This document shows, piece by piece, positions 15,471 through 23,462 of a stretch of DNA of 36,506 nucleotides. Position numbers and translations under genes: made by a program. This DNA comes from Candidatus Omnitrophota bacterium (GTDB lineage Bacteria; Omnitrophota; Gorgyraeia; Duberdicusellales; 4484-171), in contig JAHKAJ010000014.1 of assembly GCA_018826075.1 (NCBI GenBank), positions 84,066 to 120,571 of the forward strand, in the 5' to 3' direction. The notes below the pieces were generated by a model that was not told the DNA's origin, searched no databases, and saw nothing but the letters and a program-made list of their open reading frames with translations. Each line of letters starts with the position of its first letter. Within the stretch, counting starts at the first letter, position 1.

Positions 15471-16280
15471 TTACCAAGACAGGTTCACTCCCCACTTAAA
15501 ACCCGGACGATTTTCCTTAGAAAGAAGCTCCAAAAACCATTGGGCATCGCTGCTTAAAAAACTCTTATTGAGAATAAGACTTATTCCAATATCTTTTCCT
15601 TGCCGGTTGATGAGCCCTAAAGTGACCTTGGTCTTTTCATCGATCCGGACAAAAACTCCGAAATCAATGGCTTTTGACCGGCCGTCAGCATAATCAAGCA
15701 CTAAAGATAAACCGGCCTTTCGGCTAAACTTCCATACCCCGTAAAGCGAAACGACTTGGGTTTTAAACAATTTATCACCCTTAGCTCCTATTCCCAAACG
15801 GTATTTTATCTGGCCACGTTTACCGATCAGATTGGGAGTTTCTAGATAAGCCCGGAAATCAAACTGAGAAAAGTTTTTACTGTCCAAAATATAAGTCAGA
15901 CGGTTTTTCTGATTTATCTGCCAGTAACCCTTAAAATATAAGTCATGGCTTTGTTTAATTTTACTGCCGGGAAAAGATTTTTGATAGGTGTAGACCAGAG
16001 TGTTATTTTTGACTTGCCAGGTGCCTTGAAGGGTAAGCGGCCGGTTTGGCGAAACTTTCTGCTTGATCAAAAACTGCAAGCGGTTATGTTTATCAGCCTG
16101 CCACTTGCCTTTAAACTCAAGCCACTGAAGTTGGCGAACGCCATTTGCTCCTTGAGTATACAAAGAAAAGGCTAAGCTGTCAGCTTTAGCTTTGATCGAG
16201 TTTATCTTAAAACTAACCTTTTCTTTCCCGGTAAAAACCTCAAGCTCTGCGTTCTTGTTGAGTTTATATTTTACTCTCAT
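15471..16280 (-). CDS. Beta-strand-rich repeat protein, unknown function
   Basis: The 269-residue protein shows repeated strand-turn-strand units such as L-x-F-K-G-x-W-Q-x-N-x-x-N-R-L and ends in an aromatic residue (G-V-N-L-S-W), features seen in outer-membrane beta-barrels. There is, however, no signal peptide. The pattern of Trp-rich strands repeats about every 45 residues in the first half. The ATG at 16280, with GGGGTG upstream, is preferred over a GTG at 16289. It is co-directional with the downstream ferredoxin. I do not recognise a family. Confidence 0.65.
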   Translation of the reverse strand: MRVKYKLNKNAELEVFTGKEKVSFKINSIKAKADSLAFSLYTQGANGVRQLQWLEFKGKWQADKHNRLQFLIKQKVSPNRPLTLQGTWQVKNNTLVYTYQKSFPGSKIKQSHDLYFKGYWQINQKNRLTYILDSKNFSQFDFRAYLETPNLIGKRGQIKYRLGIGAKGDKLFKTQVVSLYGVWKFSRKAGLSLVLDYADGRSKAIDFGVFVRIDEKTKVTLGLINRQGKDIGISLILNKSFLSSDAQWFLELLSKENRPGFKWGVNLSW

Positions 16281-16337
16281 CAAATTCACCCCAAAACACT
16301 AACTGAATAAACTTTACTGTTTATACCTGTTTGGTAG

Positions 16338-16356
16338 TATAATGGCTTCAAAGGAG
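16338..16356 (+). promoter_or_regulatory. -10 box and Shine-Dalgarno of the small plus-strand gene
   Basis: A perfect TATAAT (16338-16343) is followed by AAGGAG (16351-16356) just before the ATGs at 16358 and 16361. No good -35 box is visible. The leader would be only about ten bases. Confidence 0.5.
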
Positions 16357-16360
16357 AATG

Positions 16361-16516
16361 ATGAAAAAAGTAAACTCGATCGAAAAGCAGCGAATCTGTA
16401 AATCCCTGGCCTGTGATCGCATCCTAAGCATCTACAATCCTGATATCTACTGTTATGTTTGCCAGAGAGCCCTCATTGATAAAAAACGCCCCAAAACAGC
16501 CCTTCGGGTCGATTAG
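16361..16516 (+). CDS. Small four-cysteine protein (51 residues)
   Basis: This short plus-strand frame encodes a basic protein with C-K-S-L-A-C and, after a spacer with I-L-S-I-Y-N-P, C-Y-V-C, a layout that could bind zinc. The AAGGAG before the double ATG supports translation; the second ATG has the better spacing. Its stop codon overlaps the stop of the convergent minus-strand gene by three bases. It is one of only three plus-strand genes that I support in the window. The function is unknown. Confidence 0.6.
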   Translation: MKKVNSIEKQRICKSLACDRILSIYNPDIYCYVCQRALIDKKRPKTALRVD

Positions 16517-16953
16517 AAGCGCTCTTTTCTCCGTCTAAAATTGGTCTTCTTGCCCCCCTGGCCGTATCTGCGGTCTTTAGCGCCTTGCGGCCGGGAACTA
16601 TCCTGATTACGTTTCGAGAAACACTCGCGGCAATATATCGGGCGGTCTCCGCTGGGCCTGAATGGTACTTCGCATTCTCTCTTGCAATCGGCACAAACAG
16701 CCTGGGTAAAACTCCTTTCTTTAAAATCCCGGTCCGGCCTTCCTTGACTGTGGCGCTGAGAATGGTCAAAACGCTGAAAAGGTTTAAAAGAATGTTTGGC
16801 CGGAGAAGGCACTTCTTTAGATTGGCCGATTAAAATATCGATTTTTTTCTCCAAAAAAACTAACTGCTGCTGTATTTTACTGATTGAAGACGCCAGGTCT
16901 GAACTAGCCGGCGCCGGGGTTAGAGAAACTTTCTTTTTAAAACCTTTTTTCAT
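16513..16953 (-). CDS. CxxC-x17-CxxC zinc-ribbon domain protein
   Basis: The 146-residue protein contains C-A-D-C, exactly 17 residues, then C-R-E-C, which is the CxxC-x17-CxxC domain (TIGR04272 type). In front of it is a short coiled-coil-like stretch (S-I-S-K-I-Q-Q-Q-L-V-F-L-E-K-K-I-D-I-L), and both flanks are basic and rich in Arg, Gly, Gln and Ser, as in RNA-binding proteins. An AAGGAG upstream supports the ATG at 16953. A nucleic-acid role is an inference. Confidence 0.8.
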   Translation of the reverse strand: MKKGFKKKVSLTPAPASSDLASSISKIQQQLVFLEKKIDILIGQSKEVPSPAKHSFKPFQRFDHSQRHSQGRPDRDFKERSFTQAVCADCKRECEVPFRPSGDRPIYCRECFSKRNQDSSRPQGAKDRRYGQGGKKTNFRRRKERF

Positions 16954-16972
16954 CTTACTCCTTTTTTTATTG

Positions 16973-18412
16973 CTAATTATTGTTGAAAAATGTACGCTTC
17001 AGGCTGTCTTTAAGCCGGCCTCTCTGGATTTCTCTGGCAAAAATATGCTTCAATAATAACGGCAGATTAAATAAAAAAAACATCAGATCCTTAAAAGTAA
17101 GCAGTCTTATCGAAATACTTTTTTTTAATATTTTGACAAACCTCATCGGCGTGTAAAAAGAGAATTTTATTCTTTTGCCGATTTTTTTCAGTTTATCGTA
17201 ACTGTATTCATCTGAATAAAGGACGCCGTTACTGCCGATATGATAGCCGGGGGCATTTTCGGCGATTTCCCTTAGCGGCGAAAACTTCTCTATTCTTAAT
17301 TTAAGAAAAGTGATCGAATCGACTCCGATCTCCTTGGCAAACTCCGGTATGTAAAGCATTTCCTCCTCAGTCTCGCTGATATTGCCGTAAATAAAATATC
17401 CGTGATAGTGCATCGGGTATTTTTTAAGCACCTTAAAATATCTCCTCACCGCGGCTGAATCAAAGCCCTTATTAAGCTGGGCCAGTATCCGGTCCTGCGG
17501 CGATTCTATACCGATCAAAAGGGCTTTGAACCCGGCTTTGACCATTTTTTCCAATAATACCGGATAACGGGCTATGTCCACGCGCACCTGGGCGGCAAAA
17601 CGTTTTTTTATTTTGGCGGCGATTATCAAATCGCAGATCTTTTCGACTCTCTTGGGGTTAATCGATAGATCTTCGTCACTGAAAAGTATCACCTCTGCAG
17701 AAATTGTCTTTATTTCTTCGACCACTGATTCGGCACTGCGTGCTGAGTAGGTTCTCTTCTGCCCCAGGGGATTTAAAGTAAAAGTGCAAAATTTGCAGTT
17801 ATAGGGGCATCCTCTTGAACTCAATATCGTGTCAAAAGTAAAATTTGCTACCCTGGCCCCGTTTAAGGTGTAACGATATTCATTGCGACGAAGTTTGCGA
17901 TCCGGCGAAGGGATAAGCGAAACATCGGATAACGGCCGGTTTTGATTATGATTAATTTTTCCGTTTACCCGATAAGAAATACCCAAAATACTTTCAGCCG
18001 GTACGCCATTAAGGATTTCTTTTATGCTGGCTTCTCCCTCGCCCCTGACAATAATATCTATCCTCGAGCAAGCCTTAAAAAACTCTTCAATTTTTTCGGT
18101 TGCCGTATATCCGCCCAAGATCAAAGGCAAATCCGGCGGCATTTTATTTAACAGGCCGCAGATTTCTTCAAACTGGCGGTCCCAGCCGACCCCAACGCAG
18201 ACAACATCTATCTCCCGACGGATAAAATCCAGTAACTTATCGCTCTCCAGAAGGTCTTTCTCGTACCTCAAATCCATGAGGGTTACTTTTTCCACGCAAT
18301 CTTTAGCGCTGGCTGCTATATACTCAAGGCCAGTGGGCGGGAAAAGCATCATGGCGCTAGTGGCTGACTTTTCAACGTAAGGATTTAAAAATAAAGCGTG
18401 ATTATATTTCAT
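16973..18412 (-). CDS. B12-binding-type radical SAM protein (BchE/HpnP-like architecture)
   Basis: The 479-residue protein has an N-terminal cobalamin-binding-like Rossmann region (about 1-150, with L-I-L-G-G-Y-T-A-T and V-R-G-E-G-E) and a radical SAM core starting at C-P-Y-N-C-K-F-C (C202, C206, C209). The C-terminal part is basic with hydrophobic stretches (F-K-D-L-M-F-F-L-F-N-L-P-L-L-L). The D-x-H-x-x-G motif that binds cobalamin through His is not visible, so it may bind base-on-free cobalamin or none. The family includes methyltransferases and cyclases of lipids and pigments; the substrate is unknown here. Confidence 0.85.
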   Translation of the reverse strand: MKYNHALFLNPYVEKSATSAMMLFPPTGLEYIAASAKDCVEKVTLMDLRYEKDLLESDKLLDFIRREIDVVCVGVGWDRQFEEICGLLNKMPPDLPLILGGYTATEKIEEFFKACSRIDIIVRGEGEASIKEILNGVPAESILGISYRVNGKINHNQNRPLSDVSLIPSPDRKLRRNEYRYTLNGARVANFTFDTILSSRGCPYNCKFCTFTLNPLGQKRTYSARSAESVVEEIKTISAEVILFSDEDLSINPKRVEKICDLIIAAKIKKRFAAQVRVDIARYPVLLEKMVKAGFKALLIGIESPQDRILAQLNKGFDSAAVRRYFKVLKKYPMHYHGYFIYGNISETEEEMLYIPEFAKEIGVDSITFLKLRIEKFSPLREIAENAPGYHIGSNGVLYSDEYSYDKLKKIGKRIKFSFYTPMRFVKILKKSISIRLLTFKDLMFFLFNLPLLLKHIFAREIQRGRLKDSLKRTFFNNN

Positions 18413-18436
18413 AAAAATATGTTTTGCTAAGGAAAT

Positions 18437-18772
18437 TTAAACGCGGCTTCTCCGAGCCGCATGGAAAAAACCCAAGAAGTATCTTCGCCAAGATGCTTGG
18501 CTGGATTTAAATTGGTTTGTTCCGAAAAAATAATCTACGATAGCTTCACGCAAACGGGCAAGTTCTTTAAGACGGGAAAAAGTTTTTAAGTCGCCTAAAG
18601 TAAAATCTAAAAGCTCAAGGGCGCGCCAGAAAGCCTGCTGGGAATAAACCGGATTATTCTTTGCCTGCCAGTTTAAAGCTCTTTCTACTTCGCTTCCAAT
18701 ATTAGCCATTTGCTCTATGAGCGAAAGCTGGCTCCAACGCCCGGCGGCAAGACTTTTATGTTGATAGTTCAT
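18437..18772 (-). CDS. Small helical protein paired with DUF5674
   Basis: The 111-residue protein is predicted helical, with the motif E-R-A-L-N-W at about residues 31-36 and Y-F-F-G-T-N-Q-F towards the C-terminus. Its ATG overlaps the stop of the DUF5674 gene (ATGA), so the two are coupled. I have an impression of similar proteins beside DUF5674 in other uncultured bacteria, but I cannot check this. The small size, coupling and high alpha content would allow a toxin-antitoxin-like or nucleotidyltransferase-partner role; nothing catalytic is visible. Confidence 0.7.
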   Translation of the reverse strand: MNYQHKSLAAGRWSQLSLIEQMANIGSEVERALNWQAKNNPVYSQQAFWRALELLDFTLGDLKTFSRLKELARLREAIVDYFFGTNQFKSSQASWRRYFLGFFHAARRSRV

Positions 18773-19107
18773 CGGGTAATCTTTTTTTTCACGATTTCGA
18801 AAATTTTCTTGCGTATCTGAGCATCCTCTATGCCGCGGCTAGAATTTCCTTGAGAGGGACGCATATTAATCATCGAATCAAATTCAATGAAATCATCGTT
18901 TAACAAATCAGGATAAAAGTTTACCCCCCAAAGATTTTGCTGTTCCGAACCATCATCAATAAGCAACGCCTCTAAATCAGAATGAAGCTCAGCCTCAACT
19001 GCTATAAGTTGCCGGCTGACATCAACCACGGCCTTGACCATATTACCAAACATGGCAGCCATCTTTTTGAGTTCTTCCAGAGTTAGGTTTTCAGTTATTA
19101 TTTTCAT
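18769..19107 (-). CDS. DUF5674 family protein
   Basis: The 112-residue protein fits the DUF5674 pattern: L-T-L-E-E-L at the start, M-V-K-A-V-V-D-V, A-V-E-A-E-L-H-S-D, L-W-G-V-N-F-Y-P and the conserved end F-D-S-M-I-N-M-R-P-S-Q-G-N-S-S-R-G-I. The conserved H-S-D and R-P-S-Q-G-N-x-S-R stretches look like an active or binding site. It overlaps by four bases the gene before it and the gene after it. The function of the family is not known to me. Confidence 0.8.
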   Translation of the reverse strand: MKIITENLTLEELKKMAAMFGNMVKAVVDVSRQLIAVEAELHSDLEALLIDDGSEQQNLWGVNFYPDLLNDDFIEFDSMINMRPSQGNSSRGIEDAQIRKKIFEIVKKKITR

Positions 19108-19463
19108 AGTAGCCAGTTAAGCTGCCTGGTATTATACCAGTAATCGCCGATTATACAATCGATAACCAAGCTGAGGCCGGCGGGATAATAAAACCGAATA
19201 CCGTAGTTTCCCTTGTCTAAAATAGCCCCAGCGATATAATAATCAGCAAGCCAGTGTTTTGAAGGCCCGTCGTCGATACACGCAGCAAAAACAATTTTCT
19301 GGGAAGCTTTGAGGCCAAAAAGCACGGTTCCCCGCCGCAGGCGGGGATTTTTGGCCGAAACGCTAGTCAAAATTCGCGCAGGGAATTTTGACGTTCCAAA
19401 GAAAATTTGTTTTTGCGAAGTATCACAATGGCCTGAAAAAATACTGGTTTGCTGATTAACCAA
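19104..19463 (-). CDS. Hypothetical frame upstream of DUF5674, possibly disrupted
   Basis: The 119-codon frame overlaps the DUF5674 start by ATGA, which argues that its end is really translated. The C-terminal half (A-C-I-D-D-G-P-S-K-H-W-L-A-D-Y-Y-I-A-G and I-G-D-Y-W-Y-N) looks like real protein sequence. The N-terminal half is made mostly of a nested palindrome (19285-19416). The only start is a TTG at 19463, just 11 bases from the divergent nitroreductase gene. There is no internal Met. It may be a gene whose 5' half was replaced or invaded by the palindrome. Confidence 0.4.
   Translation of the reverse strand: MVNQQTSIFSGHCDTSQKQIFFGTSKFPARILTSVSAKNPRLRRGTVLFGLKASQKIVFAACIDDGPSKHWLADYYIAGAILDKGNYGIRFYYPAGLSLVIDCIIGDYWYNTRQLNWLL
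19285..19416. repeat. Nested palindromic element
   Basis: Outer arms: GCAAAAACAATTTTCT at 19285-19300 pairs with 19401-19416 apart from one bulged base. Inside lie two further hairpins: GGCCAAAAA (19313-19321) with TTTTTGGCC (19348-19356), enclosing CCCCGCC/GGCGGGG (19330-19336 and 19340-19346); and GTCAAAATTC/GAATTTTGAC (19366-19375 and 19383-19392). The whole can fold as a three-arm structure of about 132 bases. Its left edge shares 22 of 24 bases with 27485-27508. Confidence 0.65.
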
Positions 19464-19474
19464 AGGGGGGTAAT

Positions 19475-19969
19475 ATGGATTTTTTTGAAACGATTAAAAA
19501 ACGGAACAGTGTTCGCCAATACAGTCAAAAACCGATCGAAGAAAACCTTTTGGTTAAGATCATCGACTGCGGCCGCCTGGCTCCTACAGCCAGGAACGTA
19601 CAGCCCTGGAAATTTATCACGGTAACTGACCAAAAGGATCTGATCTGGCTGGGAGAAATAGCCCCTAACGGCAAATTCATCAAAGATGCAGCGGCGGCAA
19701 TCATTGTCTTCTGCGAAGATACAAAGTACTACCTGGAAGACGGCTGTGCGGCTACTGAGAACATTCTTCTGGCAGCTGCAGCTTTAGGCCTCGGCGCCTG
19801 TTGGGTGGCTGGAGATAAAAAAGATTACAGCTTGGAAGTTTGTAAATATTTCGGAGCTCCCCAGAATTATAAACTGGTAAGTATGATTTCTTTGGGTTAT
19901 CCTCAAAGCGAACCCGCCGGCCAGCCGAAAAAAGCTTTATCCGAAATTTTACATCGGGGCAAGCTTTAA
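19475..19969 (+). CDS. Nitroreductase family protein
   Basis: The 164-residue protein belongs to the FMN-dependent nitroreductase family. The N-terminal K-K-R-N-S-V-R-Q-Y and the L-A-P-T-A-R-N-V-Q-P-W-K-F segment are the FMN and dimer motifs, and L-G-L-G-A-C-W-V-A-G is the second conserved block. It reduces quinones, nitro compounds or another flavin substrate with NAD(P)H in the cytoplasm. A GGGGGG-rich Shine-Dalgarno sequence precedes the ATG. It is on the plus strand and its stop lies one base from the convergent hydrolase gene. The length is at the short end of the family. Confidence 0.9.
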   Translation: MDFFETIKKRNSVRQYSQKPIEENLLVKIIDCGRLAPTARNVQPWKFITVTDQKDLIWLGEIAPNGKFIKDAAAAIIVFCEDTKYYLEDGCAATENILLAAAALGLGACWVAGDKKDYSLEVCKYFGAPQNYKLVSMISLGYPQSEPAGQPKKALSEILHRGKL

Positions 19970-19970
19970 G

Positions 19971-20771
19971 TCAATCTAAGCGGTTGATAAACTGTTCTAT
20001 CACTGCAAGGTATTCTTCAGGAACTTCTAAAAAAGCATCATTGTGCCCGCCGGAAAGCTGATAAAACTTTTTCGGCTCTCGGGCTGCATTATAAAGTTTC
20101 TGGCCTAAGTTAAAAGGCACTACTTCATCATCCCGGCTGTGGATAAACAGCTTGGGCTCTTCTATTTTGTTTATCTTAGCCAAAGAATCGAACTTTACCG
20201 AAAGAAGAAAAGTCGGCATCCAGGGATAAATCACCCTAGCCATATCCCTGATACTGCTGAAAGCCCCTTCGCTGATCAAAGCTTTAACCTTCACTGCTGA
20301 CGCTAAATCCATAGCTACTGCCCCGCCCAGCGACTCTCCGTAAACAATAATATTCTCGGGTTGAATATTTTCACTATTCACCAGATATCGATAAGCCGCT
20401 TGGGCGTCAAGATAAAGGCCGATTTCGGAAGGCTTACCCTGACTCCTTCCGTAACCCCGGTAATCAACAATAAAAATATTGACTGGAACTTGATAAAGCA
20501 GTTTTAACTTATCTAAACGGTCAGCGATATTTCCGGCGTTACCGTGCAAAAATAATAATGTGTATTTAGCCTCGGGATTAGGAATAAACCAGCCGTTGAT
20601 CTTTAAATTATCCTCGGTCTGGATATAGAGATCTTGGAAACTTAAGCTGATCGAACTCGGTGAATATTCTATTTTTTTAGACGGGAAAAATATATTGCTA
20701 CTCTCTAGGTACTTAACATAACCGACCATCAGTAAAACCACGATTAAGGAATAAACGACTATTCTGATCAT
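19971..20771 (-). CDS. Alpha/beta hydrolase, membrane-anchored (BEM46-like)
   Basis: The 266-residue protein starts with one hydrophobic segment (about 3-18), which should anchor it in the inner membrane with the domain outside. The hydrolase domain shows the oxyanion H-G-N-A-G-N (about 76-81), nucleophile Ser147 in G-E-S-L-G-G, the Asp in S-R-D-D-E-V-V-P and the His in S-G-G-H-N-D. This set matches the BEM46/YfhR-like family. The substrate is unknown. It follows the DUF3568 lipoprotein gene by 11 bases and is probably co-transcribed. Confidence 0.88.
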   Translation of the reverse strand: MIRIVVYSLIVVLLMVGYVKYLESSNIFFPSKKIEYSPSSISLSFQDLYIQTEDNLKINGWFIPNPEAKYTLLFLHGNAGNIADRLDKLKLLYQVPVNIFIVDYRGYGRSQGKPSEIGLYLDAQAAYRYLVNSENIQPENIIVYGESLGGAVAMDLASAVKVKALISEGAFSSIRDMARVIYPWMPTFLLSVKFDSLAKINKIEEPKLFIHSRDDEVVPFNLGQKLYNAAREPKKFYQLSGGHNDAFLEVPEEYLAVIEQFINRLD

Positions 20772-20782
20772 CGCAAAAGAAG

Positions 20783-21154
20783 TTAAAGGCGTTTTTTGAT
20801 TTCAGTCAAAAGGTTCCTAGCCGGACTTTCTTCTCCTAATCCGTAACGGACCTCAAGACGTACATTTTTAGGCCCTTTATCAAAAACATCAACAGCCACT
20901 TTTTTACCAGTCTGATCCTGTCCGCGCAGCTGCACTACCTTATTTTTAGTAACCTTATCGGTAACTGAAATCTTATCAGCTTTAAAAGATGCCTCTACCG
21001 CTTTAACTGCCCGGCTCATTGATACTGCTTCTTCGGAGATCACCTTTCCGGCCTGCCAAAATGCTGTTCCGCCTCCGGCTAAAAGAGCAAGACACCCTGA
21101 ACTGAATACAATCATCACCACCAAAAAAGATATCGAAAAAATCTTCCTTAACAT
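20783..21154 (-). CDS. DUF3568-like lipoprotein
   Basis: The 123-residue protein has a lipoprotein signal with F-S-S-G-C (Cys21) followed by a small hydrophobic glycine-rich segment (L-A-L-L-A-G-G-G). The mature domain (about 40-123) fits DUF3568, a small periplasmic alpha-beta domain of about 80 residues with the late motif R-Y-G-L-G-E-E. The role is unknown. It is co-directional with the hydrolase gene. Confidence 0.75.
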   Translation of the reverse strand: MLRKIFSISFLVVMIVFSSGCLALLAGGGTAFWQAGKVISEEAVSMSRAVKAVEASFKADKISVTDKVTKNKVVQLRGQDQTGKKVAVDVFDKGPKNVRLEVRYGLGEESPARNLLTEIKKRL

Positions 21155-21195
21155 AACGCCTCCTTTATTTTAGTGTTCACCGAAGTTAGACCCCT

Positions 21196-22206
21196 TTAGC
21201 GACTAATATGTTTTTCGGTGAATTTTATTATTTGATTCATCATCTTGACTGTTTCAGCCGGATATTTACCCACTGCTGATTCAGCTGAAAGCATTACAAA
21301 ATCAGTGCCGTCGATTATGGCATTAGCTACATCGGTCACTTCAGCCCGGGTGGGCCTTAAGTTTTCAACCATACTTTCAAGCATCTGAGTAGCAGTAATC
21401 ACGAATTTACCGGCCCGGTTACATTTCTTAATGATCATCTTTTGAATCAAGGGTATTTCGTAAATCGGTAAAGACACGCCCATGTCTCCACGGGCTATCA
21501 TTATTCCATCGGATACTTCGATTATCCGGTCGATATTTTTTATTCCCTCGCGGTTTTCGATTTTTGCGATGACCTGGCATTTTGATTCTGCCCCCAGCGC
21601 TTTTCTTACTTCCAAAATATCTTTAGAGGTCCGTACGAATGACTGGGCAACATAATCCAAGTTGTTTTTACGGCAAAACAAAATATCCTTTCTGTCCTTC
21701 TGGCTTAAGCGGCCGAATTCAAGTTTTGCTCCCGGTATATTCACTCCCTTGTGTTCTTTCAACCAGCCGCCGGTTATAACTTTAACTTTCAGGCTCCTGC
21801 CGGACCGGCCAACCACCTCTAAAGCAATATTGCCATCGTCTATGAATATTTGCTGGCCATTCCTGATACTCGCAAGCCGGCCCTGATAGTCAAAAGGGAT
21901 TTTTTCAGAAGTTCCTTTTAGCTTCTCTTGAGTAAGCCAAATAGTTTTACCTTTCTTAAGCGCCAACTGAGATGCCAGGCGGCCGATCCTGATCCGATGG
22001 CCCTGCAAATCGCCAAGGATTTTTATCCTCCGGCGGTATTTAGCATTTAATAACCTGACCAGGGCTATCCTTTGCAATAACTCCTGCGGTTTTCCGTGAG
22101 AAAAGTTAAGGCGGGCAACATCCATCCCAGCCAGGATCATTTTTCTAAGCGTGGTTTCATTAGATGATACCGGCCCCAGCGTACAAATTATCTTAGTCTT
22201 AACCAT
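21196..22206 (-). CDS. pyk: Pyruvate kinase, short form lacking the C-terminal domain
   Basis: The enzyme turns phosphoenolpyruvate and ADP into pyruvate and ATP. The barrel with its B domain is complete: I-C-T-L-G-P, the Arg in R-L-N-F-S-H-G, the catalytic Lys in [25 protein letters not shown] and [12 protein letters not shown]. The chain stops after about 336 residues, whereas most are about 470, so the C-terminal effector domain is missing. Two positions are unusual: D-L-Q-G-H-R-I-R instead of D-L-Q-G-P-K-I-R, and S-A-E-S instead of S-G-E-T. The start at 22206, ten bases after the PEBP stop, removes an 11-residue overlap. Confidence 0.88.
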   Translation of the reverse strand: MVKTKIICTLGPVSSNETTLRKMILAGMDVARLNFSHGKPQELLQRIALVRLLNAKYRRRIKILGDLQGHRIRIGRLASQLALKKGKTIWLTQEKLKGTSEKIPFDYQGRLASIRNGQQIFIDDGNIALEVVGRSGRSLKVKVITGGWLKEHKGVNIPGAKLEFGRLSQKDRKDILFCRKNNLDYVAQSFVRTSKDILEVRKALGAESKCQVIAKIENREGIKNIDRIIEVSDGIMIARGDMGVSLPIYEIPLIQKMIIKKCNRAGKFVITATQMLESMVENLRPTRAEVTDVANAIIDGTDFVMLSAESAVGKYPAETVKMMNQIIKFTEKHISR

Positions 22207-22216
22207 AGTACAATTT

Positions 22217-22651
22217 CTAATATTTTTTATATAAACCAATCAACTCGGCTTTATCCAAGATATGACCCTGCATTGACTTTTCTAGCTCAACTTTGTTTAC
22301 ACCTTCTTTTAAATTGAGCTCTCGGTCTAATGCATACACCTTAAAGAAGTACCGGTGCGTACCCGATGGCGGGCAAGGGCCTCCATAATCTTTGCTGCCG
22401 GAATCATTGATCCCCTGTTTACCGGGAATACTATCCTCGGCAATTTTGGAAACTAAAGGAATATCGAAAACAACCCAATGCACCCAGGTGCCTATCGTAG
22501 CATCCGGATCATCCACAATCAAGGCCAGGCTTTTTGTTCCCTCTGGAATGCCTTCTATATTAAGCGGCGGATTGATATCCTGACCCTGACAAGTGAATTT
22601 TTTAGGAATAAACCCCTTGTGCTCAAATTCCGGGCTGATCAACCTCATCAC
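22217..22651 (-). CDS. YbhB/YbcL family (PEBP-like) protein
   Basis: The 144-residue protein matches the bacterial phosphatidylethanolamine-binding-protein family: I-P-x-x-x-T-C-Q-G-x-D-I-N-P-P at about 17-30, [13 protein letters not shown] at about 48-60 and [11 protein letters not shown] near 95. These make up the ligand-binding pocket. There is no signal peptide, so it is likely cytoplasmic. The function in bacteria is poorly defined. It lies between plsC (17 bases upstream) and pyk. Confidence 0.9.
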   Translation of the reverse strand: MMRLISPEFEHKGFIPKKFTCQGQDINPPLNIEGIPEGTKSLALIVDDPDATIGTWVHWVVFDIPLVSKIAEDSIPGKQGINDSGSKDYGGPCPPSGTHRYFFKVYALDRELNLKEGVNKVELEKSMQGHILDKAELIGLYKKY

Positions 22652-22668
22652 TTTGCCTGTCTCATTTT

Positions 22669-23388
22669 TTATTCAAGGTTTGTACTCATTTTTTCCCAAA
22701 CTATGTCTCTGAGGCTGGCGAAATCAGCCGGCTTAAAGCTTTCAGTACTAATTGCCGGGAGCACCTTTAGCTTGGCAGATACCTTGGTTTTGAAGATCCA
22801 ACTTCCTTTAGGGATAGCTTCTCCGGTACCCTTGATAGAGATAGGCAGAATCAACTTTTTTTCTTTTATTGCCAGTTTAAAAGCTCCACTTTGAAACTTA
22901 TTCATCTGCTCGGTTTGGCTGCGGGTGCCTTCGGGAAAAAACAACACCGACATATCTTTTCTTAACCACTGGATAGCCTCTTTATAGACTTTGATGATAC
23001 TTTCGGTCTTGCCTCTTTTAAGTTTGATATGTTTGGTAAGCGAGAGGCTCCAGCCGATAAAGGGAACCTTAAAAAGGCTCTCCTTGGCCACCCACTTAAA
23101 CTGCATGCGCGCCCCATATAAAACTACAATATCAGCTAAACTTTGATGGTTGGCCACCACCACATAGGTTTTATCCGGGTCGATATTCTCTAAGCCGCTT
23201 ACTTTAAGGCCCCAATAAGGATTTAAGGCGACGACTGCTCTTGACCACCAATAACACTGCCGGTGAGCAAGCTTTCTTTTTCGATCAAAGGGAAAAGAAA
23301 TAATTGTCACCAGCAACACTACGAAAAAAAGTAGAATCGTTAATCCAATAATACTTAACCAAATTGTTATTGAAATCAAAGCTTTCAT
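22669..23388 (-). CDS. plsC: 1-acyl-sn-glycerol-3-phosphate acyltransferase
   Basis: The 239-residue protein adds the second acyl chain to lysophosphatidic acid, giving phosphatidic acid at the inner membrane. It has one N-terminal membrane segment (about 8-31), the catalytic N-H-Q-S-L-A-D box with His81 and Asp86, and F-P-E-G-T-R-S at about 151-157. The G-x-I-x-I-K-R block (K-H-I-K-L-K-R-G) is also present. It is the first gene of a minus-strand run with the PEBP and pyk genes. Confidence 0.92.
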   Translation of the reverse strand: MKALISITIWLSIIGLTILLFFVVLLVTIISFPFDRKRKLAHRQCYWWSRAVVALNPYWGLKVSGLENIDPDKTYVVVANHQSLADIVVLYGARMQFKWVAKESLFKVPFIGWSLSLTKHIKLKRGKTESIIKVYKEAIQWLRKDMSVLFFPEGTRSQTEQMNKFQSGAFKLAIKEKKLILPISIKGTGEAIPKGSWIFKTKVSAKLKVLPAISTESFKPADFASLRDIVWEKMSTNLE

Positions 23389-23462
23389 CTTAGGTTAATA
23401 AAAATGACTTCCTAGCTATAATCATCCCCTAATAAACTTTCTCTATTTTACCACAAAAACCG

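Noticed and set aside
19367..19633. Minus-strand 88-codon frame
   Set aside because: It is antisense to the nitroreductase start and includes one arm of the nested palindrome.
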